Source: Phanerochaete sordida (Eukaryota; Basidiomycota; Agaricomycetes; Polyporales; Phanerochaetaceae). From it: a stretch of 64,000 nt of DNA. The notes under the pieces are model-generated. The model was not told the DNA's origin and searched no databases. It worked only from the letters and a program-made list of their open reading frames with translations. The position numbers were made by a program, and so were the translations under genes. Each line of letters begins with the position of its first letter. The first letter of the stretch is position 1. The stretch covers positions 124,001 to 188,000 of the forward strand of contig BPQB01000058.1 of assembly GCA_019973155.2 (NCBI GenBank), read 5' to 3'. Shown piece after piece: positions 1 to 9,777 of the stretch.

Positions 1-1921
1 CGGCGATACCCATCTCGACGAATTTCTGGATCATCGGCAAGTCGAGGATGTTCGGGAGCTTCTTCGTGAACGGCTCGACGCTGACTGCGACCTACGGAAA
101 CTGTGAGGTCGCGCTAAACGCCCGCACGACTTCAGGTTGCTTACCTTAGGCACGCCCATAAGCGTGACAGTCAAGTTCCGGACGAACGGCGGGTTCTGCA
201 CGAACTGTACGCGGAAGCGCGCCGTCGCCACGAAGCCCTCGACGATAGTGTAGATCGGGATGGGGATCTTGAACCAATCAAACGCGCCGATGAAGAACTC
301 GAGCATCATATGCATGTTGTGGAAGCGGAGCTGCTTCTGCTGGCCGGGAAGAGCCTGGTACGAGATGGACACCTCATAGTTCTGCGCGGTGCGTCAGCTT
401 ACCGCGCACGATGTCGACCAAATTAGACCCACAAGATAGTCACCGGTCTGGTCGGTGTCGACCTGCTTGGCCGGATCGTCCGAGTCGCCAGATTCGGCCT
501 CTGCGGCCTGCTTGCGACTGTCTTCGTCCTGGTTCAGGCCGACCCACTCCTCGCGCGGGTAATCGGGGTGCCCGGGCTGGTCGGGAAGCGCGCGCATCGA
601 CACGATGCGCACGGGGTTCGTGCCTTGGCCAATGTCGGCGATCCGGACCGCGTCCACGAACGAAGGCAATGATGCCTGGAGCACATCCTCGACCATCTGT
701 GAACACTAAATTTAGCGAGGCACCCGCGCTGGAGCAGCATGTACTCACATCGACAATGGGTATGAACATGTCGGGGTTTACGAGGCCCCAGACGAGCTTG
801 ATGATGGCGTTCATCCACTCAACAGACTCTGGTGTCGGTGGGCTGTTCACCTCCGCGCGCTTCTTCAGCAGGTTGAGGCGGACGCGCTCGATCTCCTTCT
901 CGAGCTTGCGCACGGCGTTCTCGACGCCTATCCAGACGACGGCCGCGATGCTCCAGACGAGCGTGCTTCGGAAGAACCACGCGAACCAGCCGATGTGCTT
1001 GCCGCACGCGGTGAAGAGCCACGTCACGAAGCAGAGGCCGGTCGTGACGAGTGCGCCCATGCGCAGGATGTTGCGCACCTTGGACAGGTCGGCCTCGTCG
1101 ATTTCGGGCGGGAAGGGCTGGTTGCAGATGTTTCCTGGCTCCGCTGGCGCGGGCGCGGGAAAGCTGGGGTGCATCTTCGACGGTGAGGGCGGGCGGCGGG
1201 CAGCGGTGCCTTCCTTGGGGTGGTCAGGGTCCAAGGCCTCGTTGTCGAGGCCCCTTTCACGGAAGTCTAGGGAACATGTCAACGCACGGAGATGGGTGAT
1301 TCGGATGGCCGGACACGCACCTTTGAAGTCTGGGTCCCGGATCAGGACCATGCCACCGGTGACGGGGTCCTTGGCCCAGCGGTCGCCCTTCTGCTGCGCG
1401 GCGTCGATTGGCTTTGAACCCTTCGGAGGCTGCATCTTGTCCATGAGTTCTTTCTTCTCGTCCTTTCCAGACTTCTTGGCTTTGCCTGCAGGCTGAGTCG
1501 TTTCGGAGGTGGTGGTAGGTGCGTTGGCTGCTCCATTCGTTGGAGCTGGGGCGTTGGCGGTTCCATTGGTCGGGGGAGCGGGTGCAGCGGCGGTGTCGCC
1601 GTTCGGGTGGGCGCCGTTCAGAGTGCCGTTAGCACCTGGTGCGGGCGTCGGTGGCAGAGACTTGTCGATTGGCGGGCTGGCTCCCTGTAAAGCTGCAACG
1701 AGGTCAGACGACGTGGCACGCGCAGACCGACGCCGACGTACGGGACGGGTCGTCTTCAGTGGGTATGAGACGCGCGTTGGCACTTGCCGCGTCCATGGCG
1801 TTCGTAAAGGTCGGTCGTCGCTGTCGTTTATGTCGTGGTCGTCGACGTGGCCGGCGATATCGTGGTGGGGGGAGGAAAGAAGGGGCGGGTGGACGGTAAA
1901 TACGTCAAGGGCGGGCGACAT
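1..1921 (-). CDS. mug190: Mug190-like SMP/C2-domain membrane-contact protein (partial, 5' part only)
   Basis: This is the N-terminal part of a tricalbin/extended-synaptotagmin-type protein; the gene continues past the left edge. The start MSPALDVFTVHPP is followed by a Pro/Ala/Asn-rich low-complexity stretch and a Lys-rich segment. Two adjacent hydrophobic helices follow (around VTTGLCFVTWLFTA and TLVWSIAAVVWIGVE), then an SMP lipid-transfer domain (EWMNAIIKLVWGLVNPDMF ... LPSFVDAVRIADIGQGTNPVRI ... YQALPG ... VRFHN-type strands). The visible part ends in the SMP C-terminus with VSVEPFTKKLPNILDLPMI. Short introns are visible near 1267-1320, 704-749, 366-416 and 92-153. The C2 domains expected downstream lie outside the window. 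SMP proteins move lipids at endoplasmic reticulum-plasma membrane contacts; in fission yeast the best match is Mug190. The family call is firm, but orthology to Mug190 rather than another tricalbin-like protein is from memory. Confidence 0.8.
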
Positions 1922-3284
1922 GACCTCACAGGAACGCGTCCAAGGCTATTTGACGTCGCGCCCCCGCCACACCGCACGCGCTGGCTCCTCCATTTGGCGA
2001 TGGCTTGCCCTTACGAGGAAAGAGGGGCGGACCCGGAGGCAGACTGACGTCACGGCGAGGGCCCCGACGACTCCACCGCGCCCACCGCGCCGCTATCAGC
2101 GTCCGCTGAAACATAAACACGTGGAGAACGCTGCTGCGCGGGAACAGATAAACGGCCAGCGCGGCGTACGTCGTCGCTGGGCAGCGTGTGGCGTGGATGC
2201 AAACCAGCACGGCGGCCTTGGCTGCTTTCGTGTCCTGACATGGAGTGGCAGCCATTGCGAAAGCGTGGAGAAGTGCGGTATTCAGGCCCAGGTACAGAGA
2301 AGGATCATGGCAAGCGTCATGTTCCTGGGCGCGGTTGGACGGTCACCTTGCGGGTGCGAGTCTGTGTACCCTTCTCAGGGCGACCAAGGTCATTCGTATT
2401 CCACTGTCTTCACAACGCCCTCCAGTATGGAACAAACTCAAGCAAGGCTGTATGTACGGGAGGGACATAAAGTAAAGTCCGCGACGAACTGACACATACC
2501 AACGCAGACGATGATGCATAACGCACCGCACCCGCAGAGCTCTCAGCTGGAAAGCCGCTTGTAAGCGGTGGTCCTCCTGGTACCCAGGATCGTAGCCACG
2601 CACCTCATCACCGTTCACGCCAAGACCTCAACCAACCCCTCCACGATCTACAACAACCCACAACAGCGTCGTCTCCAGGTTACAGCTCGACGCCGTCAGG
2701 TTGTGTTGTTCTCGTGCAAGTCGAACACGCAGACTTGATACAGATGCAGGAGCTGCGCGCCCTTGATGCGCGGAGACAAGGCTGTGAGCGTCGGGGGTCG
2801 GCAAGGCTCGCTGTATGCGCTGGGACGACTCCTGGTCGGACGGCTGCGGCTTTCGCGGACAAGCTCAAGCTCGCATAGCAGAGGCGCAGGCGGTGGGGCG
2901 ATGCTGGCGGTGCGACGAGGATAACGAGGACAAGCTCAGGAGCGGTGCGCGCGCAAAGCGCAGCAGGCGCTGGGATGTGGCGGTGTCCGCAAACGGGAAT
3001 TCGTTGATATGATGGCAGCAGCGCTCCCCGCGTCGGCGCGCCTATTTCAGGCATCTGCTCCTCAGTTGCTCCTCCGTCCAGCCAGTTCTCCCCGCCTCCT
3101 ATTTCACCTCTCCTCCTCCTTACCAACACAGCCTGCACCGCGGTCCGCATATCTCCTTTCCCCCCACAGCCTGCTCGACGGTTTATATCTCGCCGACGCC
3201 GCGCGACACCTCCCACGTTCACCTCAGCGCCACCCGCCCAACCTTCGCAACCTTCCATACCTTCGAAGCTCACACCTAGAAACC
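1922..3284. other. Intergenic region between divergent genes
   Basis: No convincing gene is seen. This is the shared upstream region of the Mug190-like gene and the small membrane-protein gene. Positions about 3020-3270 are strongly pyrimidine-rich on the plus strand (long CT-rich runs), as is common just upstream of constitutive fungal start codons. Open frames here are short and unlike any family I recognise. Confidence 0.5.
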
Positions 3285-3845
3285 ATGGCCAACTGGTGAG
3301 CCACCCCGAACCCTGTCGATCTCAACGTCACTCACACCCGCCCGCAGGACCGACTACCTCTCGCTGACCCTCGTACGCCGCGCCCCACCCTCCCGCCGTG
3401 CCCCAGCTGACGCTCTCCGCAGACCATCTCCCTGATCGCCGCAGCCGTGTACGGCGTGCTCTACCTGCGCGAGGCGTTCCAGAAGGGCATCGCGGCCTCG
3501 AAAGACAGGTGCGTGGCACCCCCTCCTGCGCGGGCGCGCGGCTGACATGCGCAGGCTGCACAACCACGGGATCGACATCTCGCGCGACGGCGCGCACGTC
3601 AAGACGCGCTCGAAGCTCGCGGATCGCGAGAACTACTTTGATGCGACACAGCGGTGCGTTTGGCGTATCGTGTCTAAGGGTGTGCGGGGCTGATGACGTG
3701 CGCGCACGGCAGAGGCGTCATGAAGGCGCTGAGCAAGTCGTCCGTCGGGCACGAAGGCGGCGAGACGCGCGGCTCGCGGCACGGCTCCATCTCCAGTCTG
3801 CGCTCGCGCGGGACCGCCAGCACGAATAACTCGCCACGAATCTGA
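3285..3845 (+). CDS. Small single-pass membrane protein, four-exon gene, function unknown
   Basis: Splicing three short introns (roughly 3296-3347, 3373-3422 and 3509-3554) and a fourth near 3654-3713 gives about 118 residues starting MANWTDYLSLT. One hydrophobic segment (TISLIAAAVYGVLYL) is followed by a basic and polar tail: RLHNHGIDISRDGAHVKTR, then an acidic-aromatic motif ENYFDATQRGVMKAL, then a Ser/Arg-rich end RGSRHGSISSLRSRG. All junctions are GT-AG and keep the frame to a TGA, and the ATG sits in a good context (AACCATGG), so the gene looks real. The topology suggests a tail exposed to the cytosol. I do not recognise the family. No frame longer than an exon is seen, which is why a single-frame search misses it. 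Confidence 0.7.
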
Positions 3846-4029
3846 GTGCAGAACGGCAGCGAGCGGGGTCACGACAACGGACACGAAGCGAGAGCGGCAT
3901 ACGGTCTTGGCATATTTATTCGGTCAGATATTGTTGATTGTGTATCATAGGCTCACGTAGTCTGTACAAAAGTGAATTTGGGTTTTGGCATGGGCACATA
4001 TATACGTGCATAGGCAGCAGAAATTCGTG

Positions 4030-5397
4030 TCAAAGAACTGGGTCCATCGAGACCGCCAGCCGCAAAGTCCGCCCCGGCGCGAGCGGCAGCCCAGCCAAGA
4101 CAGCGCTCTCGACGTACACGCGGAGCGCCGCGAGGCCCCTCCGCCTCGCCTCGCGCACCGCGCCCTCCTCGGCGCCCGCCGTCCAGGTCGGCGCCCACAA
4201 CCTCACATCCACCGCCACCTCCAGCACGCGCAGCGCCGGCAGCGCCGCGAGCGCGTCTTGCACCGGCGCCCAGGCGACCGAGCGCACGTCCGCGCGCACG
4301 TCCTCGTCGACCTCGACGATGCCCGCCATGCGGGCGTGGTGGCTGTAGTCTATGCGCACGCCGAGCGCGGACACGGTCGACGCCAGCGCGCAGCGCGCGA
4401 GGCGCGCGACGTCCGCCCAGAGGTCGCGCAGCGGCGTCGGGCGGGACGACGTCCCGAGCTGCACGCGGAGCTTGCGCAGCGGCGGGCAGGGCGCGGGGTG
4501 CGCGAGCGCGCGGTAGGATGCGTTGCCTGTGCACGTAAGTGACTGGAGGTGCTTGCAGCCGCGCAGGGCGGCGGCGAAGATGGCGCATGGCGGCTGGCCG
4601 GGGGCGACGCTGCCGGGTTCGGATAGCTTGAGCGTGTGGACCGCGGAGAGGTCTGTGTTCTGCGTGAGTGCGTGCAGCATCGTAGGTCCGCGCTGCATCG
4701 TGAAGCTCTGGCAGACGACATCGAGGGTGTCGGTACGGATTCGGCGTGAGGTGGATGGTGGGCAGAGGGGGGAGACGCTATCAGACCCTACGGAAAGCTC
4801 GGAGATATGCGAGAACTGGCAGAGCAGGTCGACAATGTGCTGGAGGTGGCCCGGGGTGTGGCTGGCGCGGAAGCTCCGCGAGGATATGAGCTTCACGTGC
4901 TTCATTGGCCCACGCTGGGTTTGAGGCGTCACGCGGGGTGCTGCGTCGGCGAACTGCAGCCCGAAGATCTCCAGGCTGTCAAGGTGGGGGAGGAGATCGA
5001 GCAGAGCGGCGAGCTCGTGAGGCGTCGTCGTCGTCGAGGCCACGTCGGGCCATGATTTCCATGCCGTCCGAGAAATCCACTCCATTGTTATGCGGAGGCT
5101 TCGTACTTTTTCACATATCCGCGGAGAGCGTTGGCAGATCTCGTGGAGACTCTGCAGCGTGCCATTCGACGGAAGTAAATGGCACTTGCATTGCGCATGC
5201 TCTGATGAAAGGCCCCATTGGTGACCGCACGGCGGCCACCGCAGGCAGGCGAGCAGGTGGTGGGAGCTCGCAGGGAGCCATCTTCGACCCACGAGCGAGC
5301 ACGAGCGAAGAGCAGACTGGTCGTCGTGCAGAAAGCCGATGATGTCGTCCACAAGCTCCTGCGGCAGCGGCGCAGATCTGCTCGCTGCGAAGGGCAT
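4030..5397 (-). CDS. F-box protein, paralogue 1 of a tandem pair
   Basis: A single open frame of 455 residues starts at MPFAASRSAPLPQELVD. An F-box of the common basidiomycete form spans about residues 10-50 (LPQELVDDIIGFLHDDQSALRSC followed by SLVGRRWLPASSHHL). The rest is an LRR-like region without a sharp repeat period, typical of the large fungal F-box families. Such proteins recruit substrates to SCF ubiquitin ligases through Skp1; the substrate cannot be guessed. The gene at 6382-7710 is a clear paralogue with the same layout (RWLPASS...LLA.LRWPPC.HQWGL...QCKCHL). The open frame extends 64 codons upstream of the chosen ATG and that extension resembles the other gene's extension, so an earlier start or spliced leader is possible. 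Confidence 0.8.
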   Translation of the reverse strand: MPFAASRSAPLPQELVDDIIGFLHDDQSALRSCSLVGRRWLPASSHHLLACLRWPPCGHQWGLSSEHAQCKCHLLPSNGTLQSLHEICQRSPRICEKVRSLRITMEWISRTAWKSWPDVASTTTTPHELAALLDLLPHLDSLEIFGLQFADAAPRVTPQTQRGPMKHVKLISSRSFRASHTPGHLQHIVDLLCQFSHISELSVGSDSVSPLCPPSTSRRIRTDTLDVVCQSFTMQRGPTMLHALTQNTDLSAVHTLKLSEPGSVAPGQPPCAIFAAALRGCKHLQSLTCTGNASYRALAHPAPCPPLRKLRVQLGTSSRPTPLRDLWADVARLARCALASTVSALGVRIDYSHHARMAGIVEVDEDVRADVRSVAWAPVQDALAALPALRVLEVAVDVRLWAPTWTAGAEEGAVREARRRGLAALRVYVESAVLAGLPLAPGRTLRLAVSMDPVL

Positions 5398-6381
5398 TAA
5401 TTGCTGTAGATTTGGTTGAGGTTTGGGGACAATCAGGGGGTGAGCCGGACGAGTGCGGCGCCAGGTAACATATCCACGAATAAAAAAAATTGAAGTCAGT
5501 GTACGGCCATGCGATCTGGACAAGAATCTAGGGTACCTGTTGGGTTGCAGACGATGGTGATAGTTGAACCGCAGTCGACAGCGCATCACAATGGGGGTTA
5601 AGGGGCCCGCCCAACCACCTGCCTTTTTGAGACATCGCGTGGAAGGCGCGTCTACCCTTTTCTGGACGCGTAGGCGCCTGATGGATACATGTCGGCTCTT
5701 TGGCGCTACCTTTCAAGCGACGCCGTAGACTATCGGCAAAGCGCCGACGCTGCTTTGAGGGCGAGGGTTCCACCCTCCCGGAAGGCACTACATTTTTTTT
5801 CTCCTCGGCGCGCTGACGCGCGCCGCTTTAGGTCCGGGTTTAGGGCTTTAGGGCTTTAGGGCTTTAGGGCTTTAGGGCTTAGGGATTTAGTGTCAGGGTT
5901 TAGTTTTAGGGTTTAGGGCTTTAGGGCCTTAGGGCTTTCGGGTTTCTAGGTATATTATCCCCGCGGCCCTCCGGGCCGCCGTCAGTCCAAATAAGGCAGG
6001 TCGTTGGGTGGGCCCTATGTCCCACAATGGGCGCTCAGATACATGAGACCCCGCACACCGCCCGCCGTCGACTCGGAATGTCGACTTGCTTCGCTCTGAG
6101 AAACTTGCCGCCCCGCTCTCTTCGCCACCGCGATCAGTATAAGGCTTCATTTCGTTTGATCACTTGCTGAAATGCCCTTAGGGTAGGGTCTTGGAGGATG
6201 GCGACCCGAGAATTTCTTGTCAGCCAACGACAGAAACGTCGGCAGGCGCGACGTAGAAGGGGCACGTAACCTCTTTCTATTTTGTCAGATAGTAATGCGG
6301 ATTGTATACAGTAGGCTCGCATAATACATACAAGAGTAGTCCGGGATTCGACAGAGACGTATGTGTGCGGAAGAATTCACG
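5398..6381. other. Intergenic region between the F-box paralogues
   Basis: No gene is supported here. It contains the upstream region of the first F-box gene and a telomere-like repeat tract listed separately. The stretch 5950-6380 shows no recognisable coding sequence. Confidence 0.5.
5827..5942 (+). repeat. Degenerate telomere-like TTTAGGGC tandem repeat
   Basis: About 115 bp made of CTTTAGGG/TTTAGGGC units: four near-perfect 8-bp units in a row around 5840-5875, followed by diverged units (TTTAGTGTCAGGG, TTTAGTTTTAGGG, GGGTTTAGGGC). The telomere repeat of most fungi is TTAGGG, and these units are one or two bases longer. It lies between two F-box paralogues, far from any visible chromosome end. 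It could be an interstitial telomeric repeat or a simple microsatellite that happens to resemble one. Confidence 0.75.
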
Positions 6382-7710
6382 CTACCAGCCAATGTCGCGG
6401 ATGGAGACCGAAAGCTCTAGGGTCTGATTCGGCGCGAGGAGCAGTCCAGCCTGAACGGCATCCTCGACCATGACCCGGAACTCTTCTGGATCCATTCGCG
6501 ATGAGTCCCTAAACCGCATACGGTCCATCATAAAGTCTGTGCCAGCCCACACATCGTTATGCATCTCCACTTCCACCACAACGTCCAGGACCCGCAATGC
6601 TGGCAGGTCGGTCAGAGCGAGGTTAACCGCAGACCAGTCCACGGACCCCACGTCCGCGCGAATGGCTGCTTGAGAGGCGATATCGTTTTCGACGACGGTA
6701 CGGCTGTACTCCATGCTCACGACGAGCGTGCGCACGGTCGACGCGAGCGGGGAGCACGCGAGGCTCGCGACCTTGGCCCAGTGCTCTGCAAGGCTCGACC
6801 CACGCCCCGTGTGCGTGCGGAGCTCGCGCAGCGTCGGGATCGGCAACGGGTGAGCAAGCGCGCGCTCGAACGAGTCGTCGCCGCAGGTGAGCGAGCGGAG
6901 GTGCCTGCAGGAGCGGATGGCGGCCTGTAGGACGAGGCCCGTCGCATCGCTGGGTAGTCCAAAGCTGCGCTCGAAGATGACCAGCGACCGCGTTGCGTCG
7001 AGGTCGGCGTGCTGGAAGAGAGCTTGTAGGCCAGTAGAGTCGATTTCGTCCTTGCATAGGACCGCGAACGTGTCTGCGCGAATCTGGCGCTGGGGTGTTG
7101 GAGGGCGCAAGAGCTGTGCGCTGTAAGTCTCGCCATCCACGTACAATGAAGAAATATGCGAGAAGTGCGAGATTAGGTCGATGGCGTGCTCGAAGTGGTG
7201 GTCAGAATAGGACATGACGATCTTCACGCTCCTCACTGGTCCGCGCTGGGCGTGGAGTGGTACTTGCTGCTCTGAATGAGCGAATTTTAAGTTATCGATG
7301 TCCAAGCTCTGAAGGCGTGGGAAGAGATTTAGTAGACTCAAGAGCTCCTCAAATGTCGTCGTCTTCGAGACCTCTGACTGTGTGGTTCTCTCCCGCCACT
7401 CCATGCCGATGCGAAGGTCCTGTACGTTTTCACGCAGTCGCGGGGAGCGCTGGGAGAGTTGGTAGAGATGTTCCAGTGTATCGCGATCTGAGTGCAGATG
7501 GCACTTGCATTGCTCTGAGATAAGGCCCCATTGGTGGGCGCATGGGGGCCAGCGCAGGCTGGCGAGTAGGTGGAAGGAACTCGCAGGAAGCCAGCGCCGG
7601 CTGACGCGTGAGCATGAATGGAGTGTGGGCATGTCGTCATGTAGAAAATCGATGATGTGGTCGACAATCTCCTGGGGCAGCGACGGGAACCCGCTCGGAA
7701 CTAGTGCCAT
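6382..7710 (-). CDS. F-box protein, paralogue 2 of a tandem pair
   Basis: A 442-residue open frame starts at MALVPSGFPSLPQEIVDHI. The F-box covers about residues 8-48 (SLPQEIVDHIIDFLHDDMPTLHSCSRVSRRWLPA), and the remainder has scattered Leu-rich segments (for example LFPRLQSLDIDNLKFAHS, CRHLRSLTCGDDSF) as in basidiomycete F-box/LRR-like proteins. It is the paralogue of the gene at 4030-5397, with conserved blocks over the whole length, so the pair arose by local duplication. The expected role is substrate recognition in an SCF ubiquitin ligase. The open frame continues 74 codons upstream, and part of that extension (RFHHHRL...LHGRMLSS) matches the extension of paralogue 1. Confidence 0.8.
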   Translation of the reverse strand: MALVPSGFPSLPQEIVDHIIDFLHDDMPTLHSCSRVSRRWLPASSFHLLASLRWPPCAHQWGLISEQCKCHLHSDRDTLEHLYQLSQRSPRLRENVQDLRIGMEWRERTTQSEVSKTTTFEELLSLLNLFPRLQSLDIDNLKFAHSEQQVPLHAQRGPVRSVKIVMSYSDHHFEHAIDLISHFSHISSLYVDGETYSAQLLRPPTPQRQIRADTFAVLCKDEIDSTGLQALFQHADLDATRSLVIFERSFGLPSDATGLVLQAAIRSCRHLRSLTCGDDSFERALAHPLPIPTLRELRTHTGRGSSLAEHWAKVASLACSPLASTVRTLVVSMEYSRTVVENDIASQAAIRADVGSVDWSAVNLALTDLPALRVLDVVVEVEMHNDVWAGTDFMMDRMRFRDSSRMDPEEFRVMVEDAVQAGLLLAPNQTLELSVSIRDIGW

Positions 7711-8921
7711 TGTTGCACCCAGCCGTGGCTCGATACAGCGCGTGAATTCGGGCCTAGGATTGGGAGGATCAGAGCTCAGCATACGGCCGTGCAAGCTACA
7801 TACAAAGCTGGCGTACCTAAGGGACCCAAATCGAAGACGATGGTGGTGGAAGCGCAGCCGAGGACACGATGGCGCGCTGGCGGAGCTTCGCGCTGGAACG
7901 CTTGGGCTGGTGCATAGGACCCCAGGCACCACTCACCGTCGCAGAGAGACGTAAATGGTGGTCAATGAGAGGAATGTGACATCTAGCTGAGGTCAAATCT
8001 ATGAGCCCGTGATCTCATATTTGGTACCAAAAATAGCTCTCAATGTGCGCGGTGCCCTCAATGACAAAACATATCGAAAGTCAGTAGTGTTCGGGGTCCC
8101 TATAGCTCTCCGCAGGCGTCCATCAGCAAAAAAAGGCGCCGCAGGTATGCTCAGGTATGCTCAGGTAAGGTCTACCCGAGCATATATGAGATCCCTGTCA
8201 GGGTTAGTCATGCCTGCACGGGTACTCTCTTCTTGAGACCGGTATGATATATCTGACAGGGATATCATGTCTGACCATCCCCGTCAGGTGTTGGATACCT
8301 GCGCATGCCTGGACATACCAGACCCTCCCAGGGCGCAATATATTATCAATTTCCCTCGATTTTCTCTCGATTTAAATCGCGCACAATATTGGCCATAAAT
8401 GCTGCAGAAAACATTATATTTATTCATATTCTATGGCCGCCCCATCTGGGGGTGACACCGCGACATCCTGAACGAAACACAGTGTGAAACGAACTCTAAC
8501 AGACAAACCCGGAGGCAGCCAGTCGGCGCGGAGCGGAGGCAAGACTCGAGAGCAAAGCGGCGGAGGACGGAAAGCGAGAGCGGCAAGGGCAGATGCGAAG
8601 GTGGTGCGAGATAGCGAGATAGCGGGCGGGAGACAATGGGCAAGAACCAGTCGAGAAGACGAGCCGAGAGGCGGTGTTGACGAGGTCGAACTAGAGACAA
8701 GCGTACAAGGGTGCGGTGCGAAGGTCCAAGGGTATGCTGAAGGCGATGAGAGCGTACATGCGAGGGCAACCTGCGGACGGCGGCGATTAGCACGACGTCA
8801 AAGAGAGCGATACGCGCGGGGTACAGGCGAGCCTACGCACTGCCACTGCAAGTTTTATGCTACCAGATTATCTGCACGGCGAGACGTCAGGTACCGCAGA
8901 CGCGCTCGATCAGAACACCAC
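7711..8921. other. Intergenic region, AT-richer with small inverted repeats
   Basis: No gene is supported. Positions 8340-8420 are clearly more AT-rich than the surroundings. An 11-bp inverted pair (ATCCCTGTCAG at 8191-8201 and its complement at 8253-8263) and a doubled TATGCTCAGG motif near 8146-8166 suggest remains of a small mobile element, but no ends could be fixed. Confidence 0.4.
8191..8263. repeat. Short inverted repeat (11-bp arms)
   Basis: The arms ATCCCTGTCAG and CTGACAGGGAT are perfect complements separated by about 51 bp. A related CCCGTCAGG follows at about 8280. It may be a hairpin or part of a degenerate MITE. Confidence 0.4.
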
Positions 8922-9777
8922 TTACTCCTCTTCGTCCTGGCCGCTGGGCTGCTCGGAGAGGTGCTCAAGGAGAAGGGCACGAGCAGATCCCTCTTTCGGA
9001 GGCGCAGGGTGCAGGTTGCTGATTGGGGCAAATGTGGGGGAGTTATGCCGATTATAGATCCACCTGCACGAGCTCCATTAGACCAGACATATGGAACGAA
9101 GTGCGGACTTACAGCTGATACCATTGGAGCGCTGCCTTGGCCCAGGCCTTCTCGGGATCCTGGAAGAGATCGACAATGTTCTTGTAGAAGGTTTCGTAGC
9201 AGAATGAACCCTCTCGGCCTGTCCAGCACGACTGCGAGGACAGCGAGAAGCGGACCTGCCCAGATGTCAGGCATAGCGTTAATCAACAGGGCCTCACGTA
9301 CCAGAACGGCCATATAGGCAGCCATCTCCGGCGTGAACTTCTGCACGGGGAGCTTTGCACGGTATACCGTGATCAACGGCGCGCGCCTCCCGCCCTCTGC
9401 ACCGGGTAGCGGATTCTTCGCGGACAAGCCGCCAGTGTACACAGCTCGAGCTGCCTATACAATGCTTCTGTGTGAGCGCATGGTGTAGAACAAGGTTGAG
9501 CATACCTTCAGTAGGAGGGGGCCGCGCATGAGGCCCTCTTCGAGGTTGCCCAAGTCAAGGCCGTCCAGGTCCCATAGCAATACAGGCAGGTCGTCGGCGG
9601 TGAGCTCAATCTTGCCATTCTCGTACGCAATCATGAACCTATTCAAATCATCAGCCATGTGACATTGAAGAAGGCTCGAACCTACGCTGCTGGATCTGCG
9701 TCGAATTCGGCCAGCCGATTGACGCGCAAAGTGGCTTGCGTGTCGACGTCGACGACCAAACACCAGCGAGGGGGCAT
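8922..9777 (-). CDS. DUF6698-type protein, apparently N-terminally shortened
   Basis: Five exons joined by short introns give about 215 residues, from MPPRWCLVVDVDTQ to an acidic end SGQDEEE. Recognisable family blocks are AEFDADPAAFMIAYENG, LPVLLWDLDG, NLEEGLMRGPLLLKAARAVYTG, VRFSLSSQSCW and FYKNIVDLFQDPEKAWAKAALQWY. This matches, from memory, the C-terminal half of basidiomycete DUF6698 proteins (pattern EKGLFRG...RVFRHIYTG...FALSSAQHW...VDLFE). Introns fall near 9659-9704, 9450-9513, 9256-9300 and 9029-9110. A stop in frame lies just upstream of the chosen ATG, and members I recall are longer, so this copy may be truncated or may have a further upstream exon. Function is unknown; the family is often found in repeat-rich surroundings. 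Confidence 0.65.

Noticed and set aside
411..1496. Long plus-strand open frame (361 codons)
   Set aside because: It lies antisense to the Mug190-like gene, has no family features, and its length is a side effect of GC-rich coding sequence on the other strand.
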